From: Streptomyces griseus subsp. griseus
GTDB lineage: Bacteria; Actinomycetota; Actinomycetes; Streptomycetales; Streptomycetaceae
Assembly: GCF_000720255.1 (NCBI RefSeq)
Contig: NZ_JOJE01000005.1
Span: 62,001 to 126,000, forward strand
Direction of reading: 5' to 3'
DNA: 64,000 bases
Under the pieces are notes generated by a model. That model was given only the letters and a program-made list of their open reading frames with translations. It made no database searches and was not told the DNA's origin. The position numbers and the translations under genes were made by a program. Position 1 is the first letter of the stretch, and each line of letters opens with the position of its first letter. Below, one piece after another: positions 34,256 through 42,088 of the stretch.

Positions 34256-35590
34256 ATGAGCACGATCACGACCGAGGCGCTCTCGGCCACCACCCTGCTG
34301 CGCTTCGCCACCGCCGGCTCCGTCGACGACGGCAAGTCCACCCTCGTCGGCCGCCTCCTGCACGACTCCAAGTCCGTCCTCACCGACCAGCTCGAAGCCG
34401 TCGAGCGCGCCTCGGCGAGCCGGGGCACGGAGGGGCCCGACCTCGCGCTCCTGACGGACGGTCTGCGTGCCGAGCGCGAGCAGGGCATCACCATCGACGT
34501 GGCGTACCGCTACTTCGCCACCCCGCGCCGCCGGTTCATCCTCGCCGACACCCCCGGCCACGTGCAGTACACGCGGAACATGGTCACGGGCGCGTCGACG
34601 GCCGAGCTGACGGTGATCCTGGTCGACGCCCGCAACGGCGTCGTCGAGCAGACCCGTCGCCACGCCGCCATCGCGGCGCTGCTGCGCGTCCCGCACGTGG
34701 TCCTCGCCGTCAACAAGATGGACCTCGTCGACTACCAGGAGCCCGTCTTCGCCGCCATCGCCGAGGAGTTCACGGCGTACGCGACCGAACTGGGCGTCCC
34801 GGAGGTCACCGCGATCCCGATCTCGGCGCTGGCCGGGGACAACGTCGTGGAAGCCTCGGGGAAGATGGACTGGTACGGCGGTCCGACGGTCCTTGAGCAC
34901 CTGGAGACCGTGCCGGTGGCCCACGACCTCAGCCACTGCCACGCCCGCCTCCCCGTGCAGTACGTCATCCGCCCCCAGACCACCGACCTGCCCGACTACC
35001 GCGGTTACGCCGGCCAGATCGCCGCCGGTTCGTTCCGCGTCGGCGAGCCGGTCACGGTACTGCCCTCGGGCCGCACCACGACGATCTCCGGCATCGACCT
35101 GCTCGGCGAGCCGGTCGACGTCGCCTGGACCACCCAGTCGGTGACGGTGCTGCTGGAGGACGACATCGACGTCTCGCGCGGCGACCTGATCGTGCCAACC
35201 AAGGACGCGCCGGCGACCACGCAGGACATCGAGGCCACCGTCTGCCACGTCGCCGACGCCGCGCTGACGGTCGGCCACCGGGTGCTGCTCAAGCACGGCA
35301 CCCGCACGGTCAAGGCCATCGTCAAGGACATCCCGTCCCGCCTCACGCTCGACGACCTGTCCCTGCACCCGCACCCGGGGCAGCTCATCGCCAACGACAT
35401 CGGCCGGGTGAAGATCCGTACCGCCGAGCCGCTGCCCGTCGACTCCTACTCCGACTCGCGGCGCACCGGCTCCTTCATCCTCATCGACCCGAACGACGGC
35501 ACCACGCTCACCGCCGGCATGGTCGGCGAGTCGTTCGCGGCGCCGGAGCCGGTCAAGGACGAGGCCGACGACGACGGGTGGGACTTCTGA
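34256..35590 (+). CDS. cysN: Sulfate adenylyltransferase subunit 1 (GTPase)
   Basis: Elongation-factor-like GTPase that drives CysD. 444 residues, without a fused CysC domain, in keeping with the separate cysC gene. G motifs: GSVDDGKS (21-28), DTPGH (98-102) and NKMD (153-156). Two beta-barrel domains fill the rest. The frame ends DEADDDGWDF. Confidence 0.96.
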   Translation: MSTITTEALSATTLLRFATAGSVDDGKSTLVGRLLHDSKSVLTDQLEAVERASASRGTEGPDLALLTDGLRAEREQGITIDVAYRYFATPRRRFILADTPGHVQYTRNMVTGASTAELTVILVDARNGVVEQTRRHAAIAALLRVPHVVLAVNKMDLVDYQEPVFAAIAEEFTAYATELGVPEVTAIPISALAGDNVVEASGKMDWYGGPTVLEHLETVPVAHDLSHCHARLPVQYVIRPQTTDLPDYRGYAGQIAAGSFRVGEPVTVLPSGRTTTISGIDLLGEPVDVAWTTQSVTVLLEDDIDVSRGDLIVPTKDAPATTQDIEATVCHVADAALTVGHRVLLKHGTRTVKAIVKDIPSRLTLDDLSLHPHPGQLIANDIGRVKIRTAEPLPVDSYSDSRRTGSFILIDPNDGTTLTAGMVGESFAAPEPVKDEADDDGWDF

Positions 35591-35592
35591 GC

Positions 35593-35697
35593 ATGGACTC
35601 CACCGACTTCTACTCGACGTTCGCGAAGGAGGGCGGCCGCGTCGGCAGCGGCGCCCTCGGCAGCGGGCAGGGCGGGGTGGCGCGATGTGTGCTGTGA
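35593..35697 (+). CDS. Possible 34-residue ORF after cysN
   Basis: An ORF opening two bases after the cysN stop: MDSTDFYSTFAKEGGRVGSG, ending GGVARCVL. The glycine-rich middle and the single Cys three residues from the end are its only features. It has no ribosome site of its own and could be translated by coupling. It may be the eroded start of a longer gene, a leader for the transporter genes that follow, or noise. Confidence 0.25.
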   Translation: MDSTDFYSTFAKEGGRVGSGALGSGQGGVARCVL

Positions 35698-35826
35698 CGT
35701 ACGCGCACTGCCTGCGCGCCCTCACCCCCCACCCGACGTCCCGGAAGCGACGAAGACCCCTTGCCGAATTCCCGGCCACGACCTGAGAGACCGTGACCAG
35801 CCGGGCCAACGAGAGGAACACCTCCC

Positions 35827-36939
35827 GTGCCTGCCATCGCCTCAAAGCTTCTTCGCCGCGGCATCGTCGCCGTAGCCGCCCTCCCCCTCCTCACCGTCGC
35901 CGCCTGCGGTTACGGCTCCGAGGCCAAGGACGAGCCGTCCAACCAGAAGGTCGCCGCCGGCGCAAAGAAGATCGACGGTCTCGACTCCGTCAAGATCGGC
36001 TACTTCGGCAACCTGACCCACGGCACCGCGCTCGTGGGGAGGAACAAGGGGTACTTCCAGAAGTCGCTCGGCGCCACCGAGGCCAAGTACCAGGTCTTCA
36101 ACGCGGGCCCGTCCGAGATCGAGGCGCTGAACTCGGGTGCCATTGACATCGGGTGGATCGGGCCGTCCCCGGCCATCAACGGGTACACCAAGTCCGACGG
36201 CAAGAACCTGCGCATCATCAGCGGTTCGGCCTCCGGCGGTGTGAAGCTCGTCGTCAACCCGAAGAAGATCAAGTCCCTGAAGGACGTCAAGGGCAAGAAG
36301 ATCGCTACCCCGCAGCTGGGCAACACGCAGGACGTGGCGTTCCTCAACTGGATCGCGGAGCAGGGCTGGAAGGTCGACGCGGACAGCGGCAAGGGTGACG
36401 TCTCGGTGGTCCGCACCGACAACAAGGTCACCCCGGACGCCTACAAGTCCGGCTCGATCGACGGTGCCTGGGTGCCCGAGCCGACCGCGTCGAAGCTGGT
36501 CGCCGCTGGCGGCAAGGTGCTGCTCGACGAGGCGTCGCTGTGGCCGGACAAGAAGTTCGTGATCACGAACGTCATCGTGCGGCAGGCGTTCCTGAAGGAG
36601 CACCCGAAGGCCGTCGAGGCCGTGCTGAAGGCGTCGGTCGACGCCAACAAGTGGATCAACGCCAGCCCTGACGAGGCGAAGGCCGCGGCGAACGCGCAGC
36701 TCAAGACGGACTCGGGCAAGGCGCTTCCGGCCGAGGTCCTGGACCCGGCGTGGAAGTCCATCCAGTTCACCGACGACCCGCTGGCCTCCACCCTCAACAC
36801 CGAGGCGGAGCACGCGGTGAAGGCCGGTCTGCTGGAGAACCCGAAGCTGGACGGCATCTACGACCTCACCCTGCTGAACAAGGTCCTCAAGGCCGAGGGC
36901 GGGAGCCCGGTCGACGACGCCGGTCTCGGCGCCGAGTAA
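35827..36939 (+). CDS. Sulfonate-type ABC transporter binding lipoprotein
   Basis: Periplasmic-type binding protein of the SsuA/taurine family, 370 residues. The GTG start is followed by a lipobox (LLTVAACGYG, C27). Ligand-site stretches are IGYFGNLTHGTALVGRNKGY, FNAGPSEIEALNSGAIDIGW and DAYKSGSIDGAWVPEPTASK, all typical. It follows the sulfate-activation genes and is the only apparent sulfur importer here; no sulfate permease is seen. Ligand: aliphatic sulfonate, taurine or a related sulfur compound. Confidence 0.9.
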   Translation: MPAIASKLLRRGIVAVAALPLLTVAACGYGSEAKDEPSNQKVAAGAKKIDGLDSVKIGYFGNLTHGTALVGRNKGYFQKSLGATEAKYQVFNAGPSEIEALNSGAIDIGWIGPSPAINGYTKSDGKNLRIISGSASGGVKLVVNPKKIKSLKDVKGKKIATPQLGNTQDVAFLNWIAEQGWKVDADSGKGDVSVVRTDNKVTPDAYKSGSIDGAWVPEPTASKLVAAGGKVLLDEASLWPDKKFVITNVIVRQAFLKEHPKAVEAVLKASVDANKWINASPDEAKAAANAQLKTDSGKALPAEVLDPAWKSIQFTDDPLASTLNTEAEHAVKAGLLENPKLDGIYDLTLLNKVLKAEGGSPVDDAGLGAE

Positions 36940-36974
36940 GTCCCGAATCCGAGAGTTCCCAGGAGGTGACGACC

Positions 36975-37763
36975 ATGGCCACAGCCCTCGCCAAGGCCGC
37001 CGAAGGCTCCGCTTCGGTGGAGCATGCCGCCCGTATCGAGCACGTATCGAAGTCGTTCGCCGGTCCCGCCGGGCAGCAACTCGTCCTCGACGACATCACG
37101 CTGGATGTCGCGCCGGGTGAGTTCGTCACCCTTCTGGGGGCCTCGGGTTGCGGCAAGTCCACTCTGCTGAACCTGGTGGCGGGCCTCGACCGGCCCTCCA
37201 CCGGCAGCATCACCACCGACGGGCGTCCCGCTCTGATGTTCCAGGAGCACGCCCTCTTCCCGTGGCTGACCGCGGGCAAGAACATCGAACTCGCCCTGAA
37301 GCTCCGGGGAGTGGCGAAGAACGAACGGCGCGGCCGTGCCGAGGAGCTGCTCGAACTGGTCCGGCTGAAGGGCTCGTACGGCAAGCGGGTGCACGAGCTG
37401 TCCGGTGGTATGCGCCAGCGGGTCGCGCTGGCTCGCGCACTCGCGCAGGACAGCCGGCTGCTGCTGATGGACGAGCCGTTCGCGGCGCTGGACGCGATCA
37501 CCCGGGACGTGCTCCACGACGAGCTCACCCGGATCTGGGCGGAGACCGGGGTGTCCGTCCTGTTCGTGACGCACAACGTGCGCGAGGCGGTGCGGCTGGC
37601 GCAGCGTGTCGTGCTGCTGTCGTCGCGGCCGGGCCGGGTGGAGCGCGAGTGGACGGTGGACATTCCGCAGCCGCGCCGCATCGAGGACGCGCCCGTGGCC
37701 GAACTGTCCCGGGAGATCACCGAAGTACTGCGTGGGGAGATCCGCCGTCATGGCCAGCACTGA
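36975..37763 (+). CDS. Sulfonate-type ABC transporter ATP-binding protein
   Basis: Cytoplasmic ATPase, 262 residues. The ATG has a near-perfect AGGAGGTGA site. Walker A GASGCGKST (55-63), signature LSGGMRQRVALARAL, Walker B LLLMDEPFAALD and switch FVTHNVREA are all present and in order. SsuB/TauB-like. Its 3' end overlaps the permease start by 14 bases. Confidence 0.93.
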   Translation: MATALAKAAEGSASVEHAARIEHVSKSFAGPAGQQLVLDDITLDVAPGEFVTLLGASGCGKSTLLNLVAGLDRPSTGSITTDGRPALMFQEHALFPWLTAGKNIELALKLRGVAKNERRGRAEELLELVRLKGSYGKRVHELSGGMRQRVALARALAQDSRLLLMDEPFAALDAITRDVLHDELTRIWAETGVSVLFVTHNVREAVRLAQRVVLLSSRPGRVEREWTVDIPQPRRIEDAPVAELSREITEVLRGEIRRHGQH

Positions 37764-38661
37764 GACCACCGACACCACGGCGGACGCCCCCGTCAAGGAC
37801 AGCTCCGGGCTGGGTGGGCTGGAGGCGGGTCTCGACGCCCTGGAGACCTCGGCCACGAGCCGTACGCCGTTCCGGCAGACCTTCGTCAACAAGATCCTTC
37901 CGCCGATCACCGCGATCGTCGTGGTTCTGGTCGTCTGGCAGCTGTTGGTCTCCCTGAAGATCGTCGACGACCCCAGCAAGCTGCCGTCGCCCGCCGACGT
38001 GGGCGGCGAGTTCAAGGACGCCTGGCTGGAGGGCAAGCTCCTCGACTACATCTGGACCAGCGTCTCGCGAGGCCTGCTGGGCTTCCTGCTGGCGCTCGCC
38101 ATCGGCACCCCACTGGGGCTGCTGGTGGCCCGGGTGAAGTTCGTGCGCGCGGCGATCGGGCCGGTCCTGTCCGGCCTGCAGTCGCTTCCGTCGGTGGCGT
38201 GGGTGCCGCCCGCGGTGATCTGGCTGGGTCTGAACAACTCGATGATGTACGCGGTGATCCTGCTCGGTGCCGTGCCGTCCATCGCCAACGGCCTGGTCTC
38301 CGGCATCGACCAGGTGCCGCCGCTGTTCCTGCGGGCGGGCCGCACGATGGGCGCCACCGGCCTGAAGGGCGCCTGGCACATCGTCCTGCCGGCCTCGCTG
38401 CCGGGCTATCTGGCGGGCCTGAAGCAGGGCTGGGCGTTCTCCTGGCGCTCGCTGATGGCGGCGGAGATCATCGCCTCCTCGCCGGATCTGGGAATCGGTC
38501 TGGGCGCGCTGCTGGAGAACGGGCGCAACGCCAGCTCCATGTCGATGGTGTTCGAGGCGATCATCCTGATCCTGTTCGTCGGTATCGCGATCGATCTGCT
38601 GATCTTCAGTCCGCTGGAGCGGTGGGTACTGCGCAACCGCGGCCTGCTGGTGAAGAGCTGA
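37750..38661 (+). CDS. Sulfonate-type ABC transporter permease
   Basis: SsuC/TauC-like permease, 303 residues. The ATG at 37750 lies inside the ATPase gene with GGGGAGA upstream. A cytoplasmic N-terminus of about 45 residues precedes six membrane segments. The ATPase-contact loop is RAGRTMGATGLKGAWHIVLP. The gene completes a three-part importer. Confidence 0.93.
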   Translation: MASTETTDTTADAPVKDSSGLGGLEAGLDALETSATSRTPFRQTFVNKILPPITAIVVVLVVWQLLVSLKIVDDPSKLPSPADVGGEFKDAWLEGKLLDYIWTSVSRGLLGFLLALAIGTPLGLLVARVKFVRAAIGPVLSGLQSLPSVAWVPPAVIWLGLNNSMMYAVILLGAVPSIANGLVSGIDQVPPLFLRAGRTMGATGLKGAWHIVLPASLPGYLAGLKQGWAFSWRSLMAAEIIASSPDLGIGLGALLENGRNASSMSMVFEAIILILFVGIAIDLLIFSPLERWVLRNRGLLVKS

Positions 38662-38666
38662 CGCCC

Positions 38667-39407
38667 GTGTTCCACAAGCCGGTGCTCCTCGTCATCGCCC
38701 ACGGCAGCCGCGACCCGCGGCACGCCGCGACCGTGCACGCCCTGGTGCGGCGGGTACGGTCGCTGCGACCGGGGCTGCGCGTGGAGACCGGCTTCCTGGA
38801 CTTCAACATCCCGTCCGTGCAGGGCGTGCTGGAGTCCCTGGCGGCGGAGGGCGTGCATGACGTGGTGGCCCTCCCGCTGCTGCTGACCCGCGCCTTCCAC
38901 GCGAAGGCCGACATCCCGGCGGTGCTGCGGGGCGCGCCGCAGCGGCTGCGGATCCGCCAGGCGGAGGTCCTGGGCCCGTCCCCGCTGTTGCTGTCCGCCC
39001 TGGAGCGGCGACTGTACGAGGCGGGGCTGACCCCCGCCGACAAGTCCTCGACCGGGGTCGTGCTGGCCTCGGCGGGGTCCACCGACCCGGAGGCGATCGC
39101 AGTGATCGCAGAAATCGCGCGGGAGTGGCGGCACACCGGTTGGTGCGCCGTGCGGCCTGCGTTCGCCTCCGCATCCCTTCCGCGCACCGAGGACGCGGTA
39201 CGCGAACTGCGCGCCCTCGGCTGCGAGAAGGTGGCCGTGGCCCCCTACGTCCTCGCCCCCGGCTTCCTCCCCGACCGCATCGCCCGCGGCGCCACCGAGG
39301 CGGACGTCCTGGCCGACGTCCTGGGCGCGGCTCCCGAGGTGGCCAGGGTGCTGCTGGAACGGGCCGACGCGGTGGCGGCGCGCGGCCGGTTGTCGCGCAC
39401 GGCCTGA
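38667..39407 (+). CDS. Sirohydrochlorin chelatase (CbiX/SirB type)
   Basis: Inserts ferrous iron into sirohydrochlorin to make siroheme, the cofactor of the sulfite reductase at the head of the cluster. 246 residues, two CbiX repeats. The metal-site histidine is in LVIAHGSRDPRH, and the second pair lies in LLLTRAFHAKADIP. The GTG at 38667 is five bases after the permease stop. The other siroheme-synthesis enzymes must be elsewhere. CbiX of cobalamin synthesis is the alternative, but the context favours siroheme. Confidence 0.9.
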   Translation: MFHKPVLLVIAHGSRDPRHAATVHALVRRVRSLRPGLRVETGFLDFNIPSVQGVLESLAAEGVHDVVALPLLLTRAFHAKADIPAVLRGAPQRLRIRQAEVLGPSPLLLSALERRLYEAGLTPADKSSTGVVLASAGSTDPEAIAVIAEIAREWRHTGWCAVRPAFASASLPRTEDAVRELRALGCEKVAVAPYVLAPGFLPDRIARGATEADVLADVLGAAPEVARVLLERADAVAARGRLSRTA

Positions 39408-39423
39408 CGGGCCGCGCCCCTGC

Positions 39424-40431
39424 TCACCCGGTGACGCGGTCGGCCAGGCTCACCAGTTCCGACAGGGGCATCGAACCGGCGGCCCGTCGCTCGCGCGCGA
39501 AGGTGTTGGCGAGCTGCTGGAGCAGTTCGTTCAGGGGGGTGGGGACCCCGTGCAGACGGCCCAGGAGGACGATTTCGCCGTTGAGGTAGTCGGCCTCGAT
39601 CGTGCCGGTGCCGCGAGTGAGGGACTGCCAGGAGGAGCCGCCGCCACGGGGGGTGCCGGGGAGAGGAACGAGAGTGATCTTGTCGCCGCGGATCCGCTGC
39701 TGTTCCTCGACGCTCGTGTGCGGGATGCCAGCCGCGTCCAGCACGGCCTCGCCCTCGGCGCGGACCCTGGCGTAGAAGGCCTGGGCCCCGTCGTCGGCGA
39801 CGGGTCCCGTGACCGCTTCCAGGGCGGTGCCGAGGTTGTGCAGGAGTTTGGCGTACTGCCAGCGGGCCACGTCGGGGACGACAGGGGCCTCGAACTTCGA
39901 CTTCTCGAGGTCGGCGGCGATCAGCCGGGCGGTCTCGTCGGTGCCGTGCGGGTGCCGGCCGAGGTGGAGGACACCGGTGAGAGGGGTCCCGGCGGCGGAG
40001 ACGACACCGGGTTCGACGTAGGTGGCGGGGAGCCACACGCAGACGCCGTAGACGTGCCGGAAGCGGCGCAGAGCGAGCCGCTGGCTCTCCACACCGTTCT
40101 GCGCGCAGACCAGGGGCAGCCGCTCGGCCGCGGTGCCGCCGCCCTCGACCAGGACCGGGGCCCACGCCTGGAGGGCCGCCTCGCTGTCCTGGGTCTTCAC
40201 GGCGAGGACCAGGACGTCGTCGGCGCGCAGCTCGCCCAGCGGGCCGGGCCCGTCGACCGTCGGCAGCCGGTACGTGAACTCGCCCTCCGGCGCCTTCAGC
40301 CGCAGTCCGCCCTCGCGCAGTGCCGCGTGGTGCGCGCCGCGCGCGACCAGGACGACCTCGTGTCCGGATCCCGCCAGCCGACCGCCGATCGTGCCGCCGA
40401 CCGCTCCTGCCCCGATGATGATGTAGCGCAT
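39424..40431 (-). CDS. Ketopantoate reductase-like oxidoreductase
   Basis: NADPH-dependent reductase of the PanE/ApbA family, 335 residues. The N-terminal dinucleotide loop is GAGAVGG (7-13), the basic NADPH-selecting residues follow in VLVARGAHH, and the catalytic lysine is probably in WQYAKLLHNLGTAL. The C-terminal helical domain contains GGSSWQSLTRGTGTIEADYL, a family signature. Either pantothenate synthesis or an uncharacterised 2-ketoacid reductase. It is divergent from the aldo/keto reductase with only 38 bases between starts. Confidence 0.87.
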   Translation of the reverse strand: MRYIIIGAGAVGGTIGGRLAGSGHEVVLVARGAHHAALREGGLRLKAPEGEFTYRLPTVDGPGPLGELRADDVLVLAVKTQDSEAALQAWAPVLVEGGGTAAERLPLVCAQNGVESQRLALRRFRHVYGVCVWLPATYVEPGVVSAAGTPLTGVLHLGRHPHGTDETARLIAADLEKSKFEAPVVPDVARWQYAKLLHNLGTALEAVTGPVADDGAQAFYARVRAEGEAVLDAAGIPHTSVEEQQRIRGDKITLVPLPGTPRGGGSSWQSLTRGTGTIEADYLNGEIVLLGRLHGVPTPLNELLQQLANTFARERRAAGSMPLSELVSLADRVTG

Positions 40432-40469
40432 GGGACGAGCTTCGCACAGACGTGTGTACGCTCCATCGG

Positions 40470-41330
40470 ATGATCGAGGAAACCCTCACATTGGGCGGGA
40501 ACTTGACCGTCCACCGTCTCGGTTACGGGACCGCGCAGCTCACGGGACCCGGTTACTGGGGGCCGCGTGGGGACGCCGCGGACGCGGTGGCGGTGCTGCG
40601 GCGGGCGGTCGAGCGGGGTGTGACGCTGATCGACACGGCCGACAACTACGGCCCCTCGATCGCCGAGGAACTCGTGGCCCGGGCCCTGTACCCCTATCCG
40701 CCGGGGCTGTTGATCGCCACCAAGGGCGGGGTCGTACGCACCAGCGACCGGGCCTGGCACGTCGACGGGCGGCCGGAGCGGCTGCGGGCGATGTGCGAGG
40801 CGAGTCTGCGCAGGCTGCGGCTGGAGACCATCGACCTGTACCAGCTGCATCGGCTCGATCCCGCGGTGCCGGTGGCCGAACAGCTCGGGGCGCTGGACGA
40901 GTTGCGCGCCGAAGGGAAGATCCGGCACGTCGGGCTCGACACGGTCACCGCCGAACAGCTCGAAGCCGCGGTGGAGTTGACGGAGGTCGCGTCCGTCCAG
41001 AACCGCTACAACCTCCTCGACCGCGCCTCCGAGTCACTGCTGGCGTTGTGCGAGGCGCGCGGGATCGCGTTCCTGCCGTGGTTCCCGCTGGGCAACGGGG
41101 CGTTGACGACGGACCCGGTGTGCGCGTCCGTCGCCGACGCGCACGGGGTCACCCCGGGCCAGGTCGCCCTGGCGTGGCTGCTGCACCGCTCCCCCGTGCT
41201 CTGCCCGACCCCCGGCACCGGCACCCTGGCCCACCTGGAGGAGAACCTCGACGCGGGCGCCGTACGCCTGTCGAAGGGCGAGCTGGCGGCCCTCACGCTC
41301 AGGCCCGCTCCGTCAGCTCCACCAGCTTGA
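40470..41330 (+). CDS. Aldo/keto reductase
   Basis: NADPH-dependent reductase with the (beta/alpha)8 fold, 286 residues. Catalytic residues are seen as D and Y in LIDTADNYGPS, K in LIATKGG and H in YQLHRLD. I start at the ATG at 40470, where the family strand begins; there is no clear ribosome site, so a leaderless mRNA is possible. The 3' end overlaps the convergent DUF1697 gene by 32 bases. Confidence 0.9.
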   Translation: MIEETLTLGGNLTVHRLGYGTAQLTGPGYWGPRGDAADAVAVLRRAVERGVTLIDTADNYGPSIAEELVARALYPYPPGLLIATKGGVVRTSDRAWHVDGRPERLRAMCEASLRRLRLETIDLYQLHRLDPAVPVAEQLGALDELRAEGKIRHVGLDTVTAEQLEAAVELTEVASVQNRYNLLDRASESLLALCEARGIAFLPWFPLGNGALTTDPVCASVADAHGVTPGQVALAWLLHRSPVLCPTPGTGTLAHLEENLDAGAVRLSKGELAALTLRPAPSAPPA

Positions 41331-41859
41331 CGACCGTGTTCCAGTTGCGGGTCGTGGCGATCAGGCCCTTGTTGACGCGAGGCTTGGACAGGCGCTCGGC
41401 GAGCTTGGAGCGGCCGAGGCCGTCGGGGGCGTACAGGTACAGCGCGCGGTCGCCAAGGCGGAACTCCTCGGGGAGGTGGGCGGCCCGGTCGATCTCCGCG
41501 AAGCGCTCCTCGTCGACGGGTGCGGAGAAGTACGTGACGTGCAGTTGCCTGGCCTCCAGCTCGGCGGCCGGGAACGGGCAGGCGTCGACGACCGCCTTCA
41601 GGTAGGCGTGGTCGCGCACGATCACGTCCACCGAGAAGCCGAAGTGCCGCTCGACCGCTTCCGCGAGTTCGGCGGCGAGGGAGTCCTCGTCGCCGTGGCC
41701 GGCGGCGAACACGGCCTGGCCGCTCTGGAGGTAGGTGCGGACGGAGCCGTGACCGATACCCTCCATCAGCGTGCGCAGGTCGGCCATGGGGACCTTCTTG
41801 CTGCCGCCCACGTTGATTCCGCGCAGCAGCGCCGCGTACATCGTCGTCGTCATCCGCAC
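41299..41859 (-). CDS. DUF1697 family protein
   Basis: A 186-residue protein of the widespread DUF1697 family. It starts YAALLRGINVGGSKKVPMAD, continues with VRTYLQSGQAVF, and ends RNWNTVVKLVELTE, the three conserved blocks. The start may be the ATG at 41857-41859 or one of two just after it. The function is unknown. Its end overlaps the aldo/keto reductase. Confidence 0.9.
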   Translation of the reverse strand: MRMTTTMYAALLRGINVGGSKKVPMADLRTLMEGIGHGSVRTYLQSGQAVFAAGHGDEDSLAAELAEAVERHFGFSVDVIVRDHAYLKAVVDACPFPAAELEARQLHVTYFSAPVDEERFAEIDRAAHLPEEFRLGDRALYLYAPDGLGRSKLAERLSKPRVNKGLIATTRNWNTVVKLVELTERA

Positions 41860-41923
41860 ACCATAAGGCGGCCCGCGCCCCGTCCCCGATCAACGACCCC
41901 TGAGTCCGCCGGATAGATGTAAG

Positions 41924-41950
41924 GGACCACGGTCCTCCCCAGTGGGGAGG
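41924..41950. promoter_or_regulatory. Overlapping inverted repeats upstream of MMPL gene
   Basis: GGACC-AC-GGTCC (41924-41935) runs into CCTCCCC-AGT-GGGGAGG (41934-41950). They lie between the divergent DUF1697 and MMPL genes, about 140 bases before the MMPL start. They could be a repressor site or an mRNA hairpin. No regulator gene is adjacent. Confidence 0.4.
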
Positions 41951-42088
41951 AGCCGGGGTCCGTCGGGAGGAGCCGGGCCGGTCACACCTCACCGGGCAGC
42001 ACGACGAGATGGCTTTATCCGGCCCATACCTTCGAAGCGGAAGGTGGCGGCAGGGGGCTGCCACCGCGCACAAGGGGGCGGGCCGGTC

